Program-made: the position numbers and the translations under genes | Shown here: one piece after another, positions 10,951 to 21,435 of the stretch | Position numbering within the stretch: position 1 is the stretch's first letter | How the letters are laid out: each line of letters opens with the position of its first letter | The notes under the pieces: model-generated | Told to the model about the DNA's origin: nothing | Seen by the model: the letters and a program-made list of their open reading frames with translations, nothing else | Databases searched by the model: none | Assembly (NCBI RefSeq): GCF_000003605.2 | Contig: NW_003120921.1 | Coordinates: 476,287-512,599, forward strand | DNA: 36,313 nt | Direction of reading: 5' to 3' | Source of the DNA: Saccoglossus kowalevskii | Lineage: Eukaryota > Hemichordata > Enteropneusta > Harrimaniidae

Positions 10951-11156
10951 TCTGTGTTAACTTCATGGGATGGAGTGAGGTGTCTGCCATCCATCCATGT
11001 GACTGAAAAACCATTTGGTGTACATTTGTTAAAAGATAAAAAAAAAAAAGTGTTTTGCTTAGCTTGTCCTAGGGGAAAATGATTTTTTGTATTAGGATTA
11101 TTCAATATCACAACAAGAAAATATACATTTACCATTTATTAATTATTGCTTTCAAA

Positions 11157-11368
11157 TACTGTGAAATACTTTATTTTAGCTGGAATTAATTTTCGCTGAA
11201 AAGGCATTTTGGGTGTTTTGTATGGAATTTATTTTCACTGATTTTTGATGAATTGATTGTGAAATATAGGAAAAAAAGTATATTCACTGGATTTTATTTT
11301 CACGTAATCATCCCTTCAGCGAAAATAGCGAAAATAAATTCCAAGCGAAAATAAAGTATTCTACAGTA
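11157..11368. mobile_element. Short TIR element, family A copy 3
   Basis: Same orientation and length as the copy at 1795-2006, starting TACTGTGAAATACTTTATTT and ending AAAGTATTCTACAGTA. The middle keeps the family TATGGAATTTATTTTCACTG and TCACGTAATCATCCCTTCAG segments. Only a modest number of differences separate it from copy 1. Confidence 0.85.
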
Positions 11369-13900
11369 TGTGCATTAAAAGTATATTTGAATTGACAAAA
11401 CAACCTCTCTAATAGAAAACAAACACCCCCCCCTCCCCATTCTAGTTTATTCTAGCGAATGTGGGACAGCAAAAAGCACAGGATTCAAACTGAAACACAT
11501 GATGAGTGAAGCAAAACTTTGTCTATGTGTACTTAATAATAAAAATAAACATGCCTTTGCTGACTTCAGTGTAATTCACCCTGGCCCAATTAAGTATTAA
11601 ATATATTAGGATGTGGTTCTATAAGCATGCATAATATAACAAAACATTACCCATGTGAAACATATAGCATATCGCGCTATAATTAGAAAAATATTAAGGG
11701 GAAGGAACAGGTCAATTAAGGAAGGAAGTGACTATAACTCTTAGTAGTAAAAAGGCAGAAAATTTAAAAGCACTATAAATTCCCAATGTTTTGCTAAAAC
11801 GAAAGGTCTATCAAATAAATGACAGATGAGGGTATCTTAAAACTTGTTACCATGGAAACACTGAGTTTGTGATTTTCCCTAATGTTAAAGTCTAACTCTG
11901 ATAGCCATTTTGAATTGAAAATTATTTTAAATGTTTATGTACCCCAAACTTTTTATTCAAACTTTCAAATAACCAGTCAGAAGAAATAAACTTCTGATGT
12001 AATGTCAGCAAATTCCAGTGTCAAAAGTGTGTTCACCGGTGTGACGTGGCTTTAAAAAATAATAGATGTCAAAAGTTGACCTTCTTATGTACCCACTGTG
12101 TCACATCACCCTCTCCACTCTGTTTTAAATGTTTTAACTGCCTTGAAGAAACAAACAAACTGTTGCCTCACAATTAAACACTGCTTAATCATGAAACAGG
12201 AGGTATGTTTCAATTCTGACAGCTCGTTGCTACACAATGCTGCCTTCAATGGATGCAAACATGTAATAACAGAAATTATTCATGAAAGATTTCTACTTCA
12301 TTAATGTTTACTTTAGGCACAGGTGTTTGTTCGGCCAACTGGTAAAATTCCACACTGAAAGGCGAACAACTTGTACCCATTGTTTGCTTCACTCAATCAG
12401 GTGGTTTTATTTGTGACTTTTGGAAAATAAGTGGAAAACATTACAGGAGTCCTTCGCGTTACTTAAAAATAAGCAATATTCAATGGTTATATGGAAGCGC
12501 TTTGGTAATGCCTATCATCCCTGAGTGATCTTTCTGATTATTCTATTAAATTTATGAAAAGCCCTTAAAATTGATCATTAACAGACATTTTAAATAGTAT
12601 CATCATTACAGTTTATTGACAATGAATGTTTAAATTGTAAAACATTAAATTTCAGGTAGCAGAGATGTTGTCGTGAGTTACAGGACACACAGACCGTTGT
12701 TGCATTCTGTATGTGTTATATTGAGGAGGAAGAGAAGGAGGACGAGGATTGAATTTCATGTATTTCACATGCCTTGTACACGTCGCTATGAGTCACATAT
12801 CAAACAGGACACAGCGCATCGCCCTTCAAAGCATTAGGAATTTTCTGATGAATGTATGAGAAATAAAAAAATTGGATTTTTCAAACAATAAGTGTGCATA
12901 TTTTACCCTGCTTACCATGATAATACATGGCGAAAAACTTTGTGCTTTCAGTAAAAACTTTTTTTGATTGAAACTCCCTAGATAACAAACAATCAGATTG
13001 ATATGATATAGAAATGTATGCGACTTATTTTATTATTTTTTTAACAGCAGGCGCAAACAAGATTTGTATGGGTAACTTGCAACTTCTTTGGGAAAGTCCT
13101 TATCAATGTTCCAATAACCCCATCAACTTCCCCAAAATGATTGAAGCGATTGCAAATGAGATTCGTGCGGGTAATTTACAAATTTCTCTTTGTATAGTCA
13201 CAACATAGTTGCAATATGAAAACAGACAACAACTTAGCCATAGTACCTCGACAAAAATTAATTAGTCGAAAATAAAGTAACACCAGGGAAAGTAAAAATG
13301 ATACCGTATGTTTTCATAACATTTGATAGCGCCAATACATACATAAAGCCCCTTGCTATATTACAGTGTTCATGGGGACTTTCCTAGGGAGTTGGCTAAC
13401 TTCCTGTACGAATCTTATTGTACTCACTGTAAACATGTAGTTATAGACCTATTGTTTCATTTAATAGTTTGTCGTAAATTTTAATATACAGGAAATAGAA
13501 GATATTAAACTTATAAAACATGAACAGAGATTGGAAACTTACTTATGCAAGTAAAAATAAATAAAACATATTTCCACTTCTCTGAAACCGTAAGCCAGTA
13601 TGTCTCACATTCACTTGTACCAAGGACTTTACTTCTATGCTTTACAATATTAATTATGTACAATATGCAAAGTATGACAAACATTTAACCAATGAGAAAG
13701 AATGTACATTTGAGTATTGTCTGTCGTCATCAGTCATTGGTCGACTTACTGCCATGTACATGAAAGATAATTCCATACGGGTGTGCTAATGCCACTGTGC
13801 TTGGTCAAATTGTTTTCACACATTTGAAATTTTAAAGACATTTATAAAAACTTTGCATAAAAACGATATTTATGCCTTTATGAAACAGAATGTAGTATGA
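11369..13900. other. Intergenic stretch with only weak exon candidates
   Basis: No gene can be supported. Weak candidates are described as findings: an ankyrin-like peptide at 12221-12304, an open, less AT-rich block at 12655-12835 after a CAG, and a frame at 13050-13208 after a T-rich tract and CAG. A C-rich run is at about 11425-11440 and an X-box-like palindrome at 11846-11859. Confidence 0.45.
11846..11859. promoter_or_regulatory. X-box-like palindrome (RFX site candidate)
   Basis: GTTACCATGGAAAC fits the RYYNYYATRRNRAC pattern of RFX-family X-boxes on both strands. It lies about 5.5 kb upstream of the PTBP promoter, with no recognised gene beside it. One 14-bp match in 36 kb may be chance, so function is inference. 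Confidence 0.3.
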
Positions 13901-13901
13901 G

Positions 13902-14257
13902 GAGGGGGGGCAAGGGTTATTTTCGTTCAACGTAATTGCAATATTTTTTTGTTCGTACAACGTAAATTGAAAAAAAAAATTCCATAATTCTGTAATCACA
14001 GGCTAGACGTACAACGTAATCAATCAAATATTTTTTTCGTACGTTGTAAAAATGTGTTATTTTTTTCGGTATGTACAAGAATTTTCTAGGTTTTCTTTTT
14101 TAATTTTCTGTAAAATGTAAAATAGCCTTTATTTTCTCTGTAAACATTCAATTTTCACTGTAAACTGTAAAACCGTCTTTTTTTTTCCCTTGTAAATTGT
14201 AAAAAGCCCTTTTTAGTTCTCGTAAAACTGTACCAGCCACCCCCCTTGCCCCCCCTC
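13902..14257. mobile_element. TIR element with G-rich ends (AGGGGGGGCAAGGG)
   Basis: Left end GAGGGGGGGCAAGGG (from 13902) is the exact reverse complement of the right end CCCTTGCCCCCCCTC (to 14257). Directly outside lie TAGTATGAG (13893-13901) and TAGTATAAA (14258-14266), a 9-bp candidate target duplication matching at 7 of 9 bases. The interior, about 330 bp, is built from degenerate CGTACAACGTAA and TGTAAAATGTAAAA motifs separated by T-runs and changing gradually along the element. No open frame. It is non-autonomous. I do not recognise the superfamily; a hAT-like or Mutator-like origin is possible. Confidence 0.75.
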
Positions 14258-14266
14258 TAGTATAAA

Positions 14267-15238
14267 ATGAAATAATGAACTATTTTAAGTGCATGAGTGA
14301 GCTAACAAAAAATTTAAAATACAGAGTGTAAAAAAAAGGACAGGAACATAAAGAGTTAATGAACAAGTTTTCCACTAATTATTAATTAAAGAATTGATAA
14401 AAATTTGTTAATTTCTTTTTCTGGCTGATAGCATTACTGATTGATTGATTGAAGGATGAATTTAATATGTGAAGTTGGATTCTTCAAACAAAATTTTAAT
14501 TACTAGATTTTTCTTTAATTGATTGAGCAGTCCTGCTACAAGTGTAAATTTATTTGTTGTGGACCTCTCGTGCACAATGTATATACATTTTTGTATTCAG
14601 GGTTAGTTTGCCATCTATAATGTGATTTTTTGTTTGTTTTATTTTTTAAAACCACAAATGCTGTGGATGATAATTCATGTGGCTGCATTGCTTCCACAAT
14701 CCATGCTAAAATATATTTTACTGTGATCGCAAGAAAGAATGGCACGGCAATGTTGCATTATGACACTGTTATTATTGCTAACAAAATAGTGACATTGCAC
14801 ACTGCGTTGCCACAGGAAGCTAAGGCTAAAACATAGCTATAAGATTAGCAAAACAGTGTCTTGTACTGTAATATTGCTGTTCTATTATTTCTTGTAGCCA
14901 CAGTAATAAAGTTTGTTGTTTAAAAAAATATGAAATTGTAATGATGGGGTAAATTAATTTTTTATTTTTTTTTAATTCATAATTTTTTTAATCATATATT
15001 GCATTAAAAAAATAAACTCTAGCGACTTCTCATTTTTCGTCTTTGTAATTTAATTAACAAATTAATACTACGAAAGACAAATAAAATAATGTAGTACCCA
15101 CATATAAGATTGTATTATAGACTGAACTCCCACTTCAAATTAAAAAATGTGTCTGTGTAACATTAAAAGTTATTTCTTTTAATTTGCTTTCAATCAGTCG
15201 TTGTTGATTTTGAATCAAAGTTATCAGTATTGGTTCTG
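14267..15238. other. Intergenic stretch, no gene recognised
   Basis: Very AT-rich with long A and T runs (for example 14950-15010). Overlapping open frames on both strands at 14536-14836 are not protein-like. CACTGTTATTATTGCTAA near 14765 is partly complementary to TTAGCAAAACAGTG near 14846, suggesting a decayed palindromic repeat. Confidence 0.45.
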
Positions 15239-15997
15239 TGATATGTTCATCAGCATATTAAAATGGCTGTTTATCGTGAGCTAGGAAGGTACCCCATTGA
15301 CTGTTTTATCAAGAAACAACGACTTAAGTATTTCAACCGGGTAACAAACTCTGATAACACATTACTTAAGAGAAGCCTACTTAGTAAATAAGAATGTAAA
15401 AAGTAAATGGTTTACAAGTGTAGAAACCCTCATGCAAGATATTGATGTTGTCACCACTGTAAACTTAATTGAAATAATAAATAAGGAAAATTTAGACTTT
15501 ATTCATTAAAAAATAAACAAATCATTTGAGAACCAATGGATTTTAGACATGCATAATGATAATAGAAAACAAACCTTGGCTAAAAACAAACTAAGAACAT
15601 ACAGACTTTTCAAACAAGATTTAAAAATTGAAAATTACCTAATTAATATGCAGAACCATGGTCTTAGAAGGTTAATTGCAAAATTCAGGACAAACAACCA
15701 TGACCTTAAAATTGAGAAAGGCAGACAGAATAATATGCCACTGGATAAAAGAAGTGTGATATGTGCAGCCAAAATATAATTGAGGATGAGCAACATTTTA
15801 TAATGAAATGTCCAGCTTACAGTCACCATAGGGACAAATTATTCCTGACTGCACAAAATAAAGTTCCAAATTATGATAAAGAAAATAGTCAGAATAAATT
15901 CATTTTGATTATGGGAAACCATACTCTAGCACCAGCCTTAGCTGTCTTCTTAAAAAACAGCTATGGAACAAAACAGAAACAACTATCAGTGTATTAG
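15239..15997 (+). pseudogene. Decayed non-LTR retrotransposon, C-terminal end of reverse-transcriptase ORF
   Basis: Peptide fragments typical of the region after the RT domain in endonuclease/RT-type LINE proteins appear in order but in different frames: AVYRELGRYPIDCF (from 15266), KSKWFTSVETLMQDIDVV (about 15400), then KLRTYRLFKQDLKIENYL, HGLRRLIAKFRTNNHDLKIE (15549-15760) and IIEDEQHFIMKCPAYS (15761 on), a cysteine-bearing tail motif of this group. At least three frame changes and several stops make it non-functional. No RT catalytic motif is in the window, so the copy is 5'-truncated. I cannot assign the clade. Confidence 0.8.
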
Positions 15998-16126
15998 GCT
16001 ACATTTTGTGTTCATTCTATATTCTGTATTCACCATTGGCTGCAAATTGTCTTTATTGTTTTTGATTTGTATTTTATTTTTAGAAAAGTTTTTATTTTTT
16101 GTTTTCCTTTTTAGATTGTAGTTTTT

Positions 16127-16898
16127 AGCTCCCGTGAAACGGAGCTTATGTGGTACCGGTGTCTGTGACTCTGTGACTCTGTGACTAAAATTTGTTCCAC
16201 TGATAACTCAAGATCTACAATTTCAATTCAAATGAAATTTGGCACACAGCTAATATATAATGAGTAGATGTGCTGATTAGATTTTGGTGCAATTCCATGC
16301 ATATTGGCATATTTGTTTTAATGAATGGGCTTCTAGACCAATATCTCAGACTTGGTTTGACTGATTATATTCAAATTTTAAATATTCATTATACATCATG
16401 TCATATATAAACGGATATATTGGTTTGACGATCCTATTCAAAATGGCCGAATGGTGGTCATTTTTGTGCTAAAAAATCATCAAATATCAAGCATTTCTGG
16501 CATTTATGGATGGATTTCGTTCAAACTTGGTACATACATTAGACATTACGGGTTCCTGATGCACGTCATTTTATTTTTCAGATTGGATTCAAAATGGCTG
16601 ACTGGCGGCCATTTTGTTTTAATGATTGGGCTTCTAGAGCCATATCTCTGAAATGCTTTGACTGATTATATTCAAATTTTATATATTCGTTATACATCAC
16701 GTTATATATATACATGTATTCAAAATGGCTGATTTTGAATGCTGTTCCAGAGCAATATCTCTCAATATGGACAAGTACTTGTTTGACGATCAGATACAAA
16801 TGTCAATTTTAATGTTAAAAAATCATATTCCTGACATGGTTATATTCCAGCCATATTACTATAAACAAAACTATTTATCTTAAATTTGATAACTAACG
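16127..16898. repeat. Interspersed repeat with about 0.3-kb internal periodicity
   Basis: It begins with a small hairpin, AGCTCCCGT/GAA/ACGGAGCT (16127-16146), followed by three TCTGTGACT copies (about 16158-16186). A block with GGGCTTCTAGA, CATATCTC/AATATCTC and TTTGACTGATTATATTCAAA occurs at about 16313-16441 and again at about 16614-16729, roughly 300 bp apart. A third partial copy (AGCAATATCTCTCAATATGG) runs toward the assembly gap. The style resembles marine-invertebrate repeats built on 'mutually similar GGCTTCTGGACC' modules. An open frame at 16451-16651 is part of it. Confidence 0.7.
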
Positions 16899-16948
16899 NN
16901 NNNNNNNNNNNNNNNNNNNNNNNNNNNNNNNNNNNNNNNNNNNNNNNN
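16899..16948. other. Assembly gap, 50 N
   Basis: Exactly 50 undetermined bases, probably a placeholder of arbitrary size. It follows directly on a tandemly organised repeat, so the true gap may be larger and repeat-filled. Confidence 0.99.
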
Positions 16949-17295
16949 TGGCAAGTAAGTAAGTACCATTAATTAACTTTGTGAATATGTATTGTATATT
17001 ATTATGTATTAAAAATTTTTTTTTTACAGTATTTTTTATTTAGTCTTCAAAGCCCTGGCTATTAAAATTACACTATTGCAGGGAACCACAACATCACAGA
17101 TTTTGAATAAAATTTTTGTTGTACCATCTGGCTTCGAGTTTCTTAACAAATGTGTGTATGTATTCGCTTTACCAGGAATAAACTGGCGTAATTATCGAGT
17201 TTAGACATGTCATTTTGTAATCGACACGCCCTTTCACGTTCGCCAACCCCCGGCTGTCACCCATTGCTAAACTTGTCAACTTTCCCTTTTCATAC

Positions 17296-17357
17296 TTGGC
17301 GCAAATTACCCAGAATGCAGCGTGTTGACCTCGTGTCTGCAATTTACCGCCATCTTG
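17296..17357 (+). promoter_or_regulatory. PTBP core promoter: E2F-like, ZNF143-like and YY1-like sites
   Basis: The region around 17200-17640 is richer in CpG than its surroundings. Within it are TTGGCGC (17296-17302, E2F-like), TTACCCAGAATGCAGCG (17306-17322), which fits the ZNF143/Staf consensus core CCCAnmATGC, and CCGCCATCTTG (17347-17357), a full YY1 core. YY1 sites of this orientation often sit just downstream of the start site, so transcription probably begins near 17330-17350. No TATA box is visible. The site names rest on consensus knowledge, not experiment. Confidence 0.6.
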
Positions 17358-17433
17358 TTTTTAGTTTTCCTACCTGCTCTTCGTACGTCTTTTCCTGTCT
17401 GGTTTTTCCTCTGCCCAGGTTGCTTTTTTCACC
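17358..17433 (+). other. Pyrimidine-rich PTBP 5' leader with acceptor-like tract
   Basis: This sequence just before the ATG is strongly C/T-biased, with TTTTCCTACCTGCTCTTCG, GTCTTTTCCTGTCTGG and TTTTTCCTCTGCCCAG. The last of these (to 17419) reads as a strong 3' splice site. Either it is plain 5' UTR, or a 5'-UTR intron ends here and the true first exon lies upstream. The tract is also rich in UCUU/CUCU-type motifs favoured by PTB proteins. Confidence 0.5.
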
Positions 17434-17444
17434 ATGATGGACGG
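17434..17444 (+). CDS. Polypyrimidine-tract-binding protein, first coding exon (MMDG)
   Basis: ATG ATG GAC GG, then donor GTGAGT at 17445-17450. The 11 coding bases join exon 2 in phase 2: the split codon GG/A is Gly. The first ATG has CACC before it and the second also a purine at -3, so either could start; vertebrate PTBP1/2 begin MDG, matching the second ATG (17437). The encoded protein would be a nuclear RNA-binding splicing regulator with four RRM domains, none of which is in the window. The call rests on the joined N-terminus MMDGISAVDISAAGTK, the promoter and the exon layout. Confidence 0.7.
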
Positions 17445-18360
17445 GTGAGTACTTGTTATTATCAGTAGCTATAACGATCACAGATAGTACATCAACTTTC
17501 AGGGTCGACTGTGCAGTTTGGACCGAGTTTCTGGGACGCTTATCGCTGGGCGTCTTTTAGTTGTCAACGACCCAAGCGATCGCTCACTTGACGCACCAAC
17601 TCCTAAGGCAACTTGGCTCGTTCCCGCGCTGAACTGAAAATTCATTGGTACTATCACAGTATTTTTTTTCACAAGTGATACATTGTAGTTTTAATTTATT
17701 TTTCAGTCTTGACAATTCAAAAAACACAAAACTGCGCTTGTACTTGTCAACTGAAGTCCTACAGGTTTTTCCCAACATAGCACTGACCGTAATTTGTCGG
17801 TGTCCAATGTTTTGCTTTTCGTAATGGACGAGTTTAGCACTACTTCCTGCTAGTGAGTCATAATAAATAAGATAGAAAAAGCAGCGGAATTGAGAAATAT
17901 TTTGATATTCGTCATTCCTCTTTATTTCGCACAGTTCTTTTATAGTATATGAGGCATTGAACATTACAGTTTTTCATTGCCGTATGTTGCAACATATTCA
18001 AGCGTTTTAATAGGTTCATTTGTAAACCTATGTCGTTTGTTGACATATCAAATCTTTGTCTCTCGCAAAATATGGCTTCCCCTTATGTTATTAATTATTT
18101 TTTATGCGGTGTGAAAAAAACGCTACCTCCTTCTCTACGTTGTAAAACTTGTGAATCGTTTTATAGTTTAGCTGCTGTGCATAGACCTGTTGCACGGCCA
18201 TGATCACAGTGCATAGTTGATGGCGTTTTGCTCTGATTCTTGGCCGTTTTATTACTTTAGGGCTCTTTGTGTTAGAAATACGACTGGGTGATTAAAAAAG
18301 AATGGCTGTTTTATGAAGTCAACGCTCTCACTCAGCCATATGTTCTATGCTTCTTTTCAG
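17445..18360 (+). other. PTBP intron 1 (916 bp)
   Basis: Begins GTGAGT and ends TTCTATGCTTCTTTTCAG. The first part stays CpG-rich (for example GCGATCGC near 17575-17582), continuing the promoter region. A 126-codon open frame on the minus strand (17584-17964) overlaps it but has no recognisable features and is taken as chance. Confidence 0.65.
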
Positions 18361-18397
18361 AATTAGTGCTGTGGACATATCAGCAGCGGGCACAAAG
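18361..18397 (+). CDS. Polypyrimidine-tract-binding protein, coding exon 2 (37 nt)
   Basis: A very short exon between acceptor CTTCTTTTCAG and donor GTGAGT (18398-18403). With exon 1 it completes 16 codons and ends in phase 0 after Lys: MMDG/ISAVDISAAGTK. PTBP1 starts MDGIVPDIAVGTK and then continues RGSDEL in the next exon, so the match is MDGI, DI and GTK, with similar exon size and end point (from memory of the family). The peptide is short, so other identities cannot be excluded, but two ideal splice sites, open frame and family match agree. Exon 3 was not found downstream. Confidence 0.7.
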
Positions 18398-21300
18398 GTG
18401 AGTTCTTATGTTAATGTTGATGCAAATACGCTGTTATTGTGCTGTGGGAATTGTGATGGTAGTTTGTATTGTTTGCTCCGATGTTGTTAAAACCACAAAT
18501 TCTGAAATGCGTGCAGGGTCATAAAGAAGTGAAAGTGTGAGAACAGAAGGGAATGCAACTCTCACTGAGAGTGACTAATGTTCTTCTTTATTTCGTCTCT
18601 ACAACCTGTTTGCTTCCAGTATCCAGGCAACCAGTTTTTCCCTTTCAGAAATGATCTATTGAGAGCTGAGCCAGAAATGCTTGCATATAACTGTTCAAAT
18701 AGTATCCATTGAATTGTGTGAATTCTTAAGAAAATGTTCTGTGTGTATAAATTGACAGCCTTTCCATTTTGTCATCCAGTGCCCCTGATTTTTTCAATGC
18801 ATTTTCTAAAAGGACTATATGAACATGTTGGTTTTTTTTTTAAGATAACTGTTCTGATGAGTTTGAAATTAAGTGTTTTTTCTACTATGAATGCATTTCA
18901 TAATCGACACACTGTCATTGAAATTCCCACATGCAGAGGACAAACTTTGGACTAATTATTAGGTGACAGGACTTAGTGAGAAGGAATGCAAAGGTTACTT
19001 AACTCTTGTTGGGTAAGCTGACAGACACACAAAATAAGTTGAGAAATAAATATGCCAGCCATTATGTTTGATGAATAGAGGTAGAACTATGGCATTCTCT
19101 ATTTCTGCTTTTTCTTTGTTTTCCGCTTGACTGGATAAAAGTGGAGTGTCTTGTTGCAACTTGAGTAGGCAGTGGCTTTTGAAGCTAGGTAAAGTTTCAC
19201 CCAATTTCAATAGTCTTTTCGTAGGCTTTCAGAGTTGAGCGAAACTTGAAGCACATTCATTTTGAAAACTCAGCTTAGTATGGCAAATTGCACGGGCTAC
19301 TAAACTTGCTATGCAAGGGAGAGTGTAGAATGTTTTGTTATTAAATGCTTTCCAGTTAGCGTAGTTTTACAATGTCTTGACAATAAGCATTTAGTGAAAG
19401 AAAGCAGCTATGTTGGAGAGCGTTCATGGTCGTGACCACCCATCTTAGTGAGCCAGATTCCTTTCCCAGCGTTTGAATTCCAAACTTATTTAGTTGCATA
19501 CTGTGATTACTTTCCGCATCATGCTTTCAGTTCAGTTAATAGCAATGCCAGAAGATGTTTAATATAACATGACTGTGTTTCATCTGATTTATGAAATGTA
19601 GACTAAGTGATAATCTGACTAGGTCATTTCCTGTACTGTTAGTTTAGTTGAAGGAGTATCTGCTAGTAATGATACCTGAATGCTGTGAAAATAGGATTCT
19701 CATGGAAAATATGTGCGTTTATCATGTGATCTACAGTGTTTCCTTTTATCTCTCGTGGATAAATAAGCATTTTCACCTTCTCTGTAAAAACCGTACTATT
19801 AATAAAAAATTGTAATTTTTTCTCTCAGCCATAAAGTATGGTAATTTTCTTGATGGAATGACCAATGTCATGTCAACCCCATGTTTCAGTACTGCCACGC
19901 CCCTTTCGCAAAGTGAATACATCCCATTCAGCTTTCATCTTGAAAGCCTGGCCATCCCTCTTAATTATCATTCTAATTTGATGCTATTTTTATCGAAAAA
20001 ATGAATAATTCTTTTCCCAATTTGCGTGTTGTCACTTAAGTTCACTGCAATGAATGCAGTATTTTCTTTTAAGTTTCAAAAGTTTTGATAACACATTCCA
20101 TCAGTTTGTGATGCTTTGTAACAGCATCCCCTCAAGGGGCTCAAACAAAATTTCCCTCCTTAGCATTGAAATCGTCCGCACAATGCTACCTATTGTATTC
20201 AATTCAACACACCTCAGCGGATCATTTTAAAGTACAAATTAGCAATCTTGAATATTTACTTTTCGAAGTGATTTTTTTTTCTTGAAAATGTATTCTTAAG
20301 GAAATACTTATTGTCATTTTGTAACCATTTTACTTGTTTCTATATATTTGAATTGAGTTATCCCTGCACAAAGAGGGGTAATTTAATGGAATTTAATAGT
20401 TCTTACTGGCATGACATTCAATACTTTGTGATCTACTTCACTTCTCCATAGTACACTACCAGCAAAATGCTCTTGCTTTTATTAAGCTTGAAGGTGTCTG
20501 ATATATCAATATCATTCTCTCTGCTTAACATCCATTGTTGACCTCCCTGCAAATGTACCCTTGGAGTGTTTTTATAATTTACTCGATGGTATGAAACCCA
20601 ACAACAAAAATTGTTCCTGAAAAAAGAAGAATTTATAATCATTACTCAATTAACACCTGTTTATGATGTTATTACCATAAGCAAGCCCTTAATACGCTAG
20701 TGTTATTTTTTTGATATGCCTCTCACTGTTAGTCTTGTGAACCAGCATGTCCCTCTTACCTATGCTGGTGATGCTCTGTATTACACTAATTGAAAAATAT
20801 AAAACAATATTACATAATTAGAAGTATTAATTAGTGTTAATTGTGCTACTATTGTTTCTCCTAATAGCTCTCGACAATAGAAAAAAAATATAATTTTGTT
20901 TTAATTTCAACCAAACTGGACTGCACTGCTGCTACCATTACCGGTAGTGATTGTTTTAATTTGTGACCACAAAAAGAAATCCTAGCGATATTACTCATTA
21001 AAGAAATTTGTTGCTCTATCGATGAGCTGACCAGCTGATTTCAATACAGATGTTTGAATTATGCTGCTGTTTTATTTTTTGCAAATGCTGTCAATGAGTT
21101 CATTTGCAATTATTACTTAAAATAAAATATTTAAAGTGAATAAAAAAAAAAATTTTTGTTATGTCTGCCTAGATCTTTAATACCCATCTACTCGATCTGT
21201 CACAAAATGCCATTTCTCGGGTATATCACAATCCATAATTAAAATCTACTTTCATGGGTGTTAAACATCAAAGGAGTCCATCACATTGTTGAAAGGAGAA

Positions 21301-21435
21301 TAACACAAGAGTTTTATATTTTAAAATTAATGTCATTTAAATGGCGACATAAAAATTGTGGTTCAAGGTTGGCCGTTTAGAAAATCCATATGATTGAGTC
21401 CATAATAAAAACAGTTGGGAAAAAATTTACTCCAC
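18398..21435 (+). other. PTBP intron 2, proximal part
   Basis: No exon recognised. The first 1.5 kb is less repeat-like than the rest of the window and could hold regulatory sequence. I see no named motif beyond chance, apart from a GC-rich patch TGCCACGCCCCTTTCGC near 19894. Small open frames (18734-18955, 18995-19210, 20433-20642) lack support. Confidence 0.5.

Noticed and set aside
17584-17964. 126-codon open frame on the minus strand inside PTBP intron 1
   Set aside because: No recognisable domain. It lies right after the promoter of a gene on the other strand, and its length is within chance for 36 kb of such sequence. Without transcript evidence I do not call it.
21021-21050. Possible PTBP exon 3 (CGATGAGCTGACC)
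   Set aside because: It superficially recalls the SDEL codons, but the frame gives no RGSDEL, and no AG acceptor sits at the right position.
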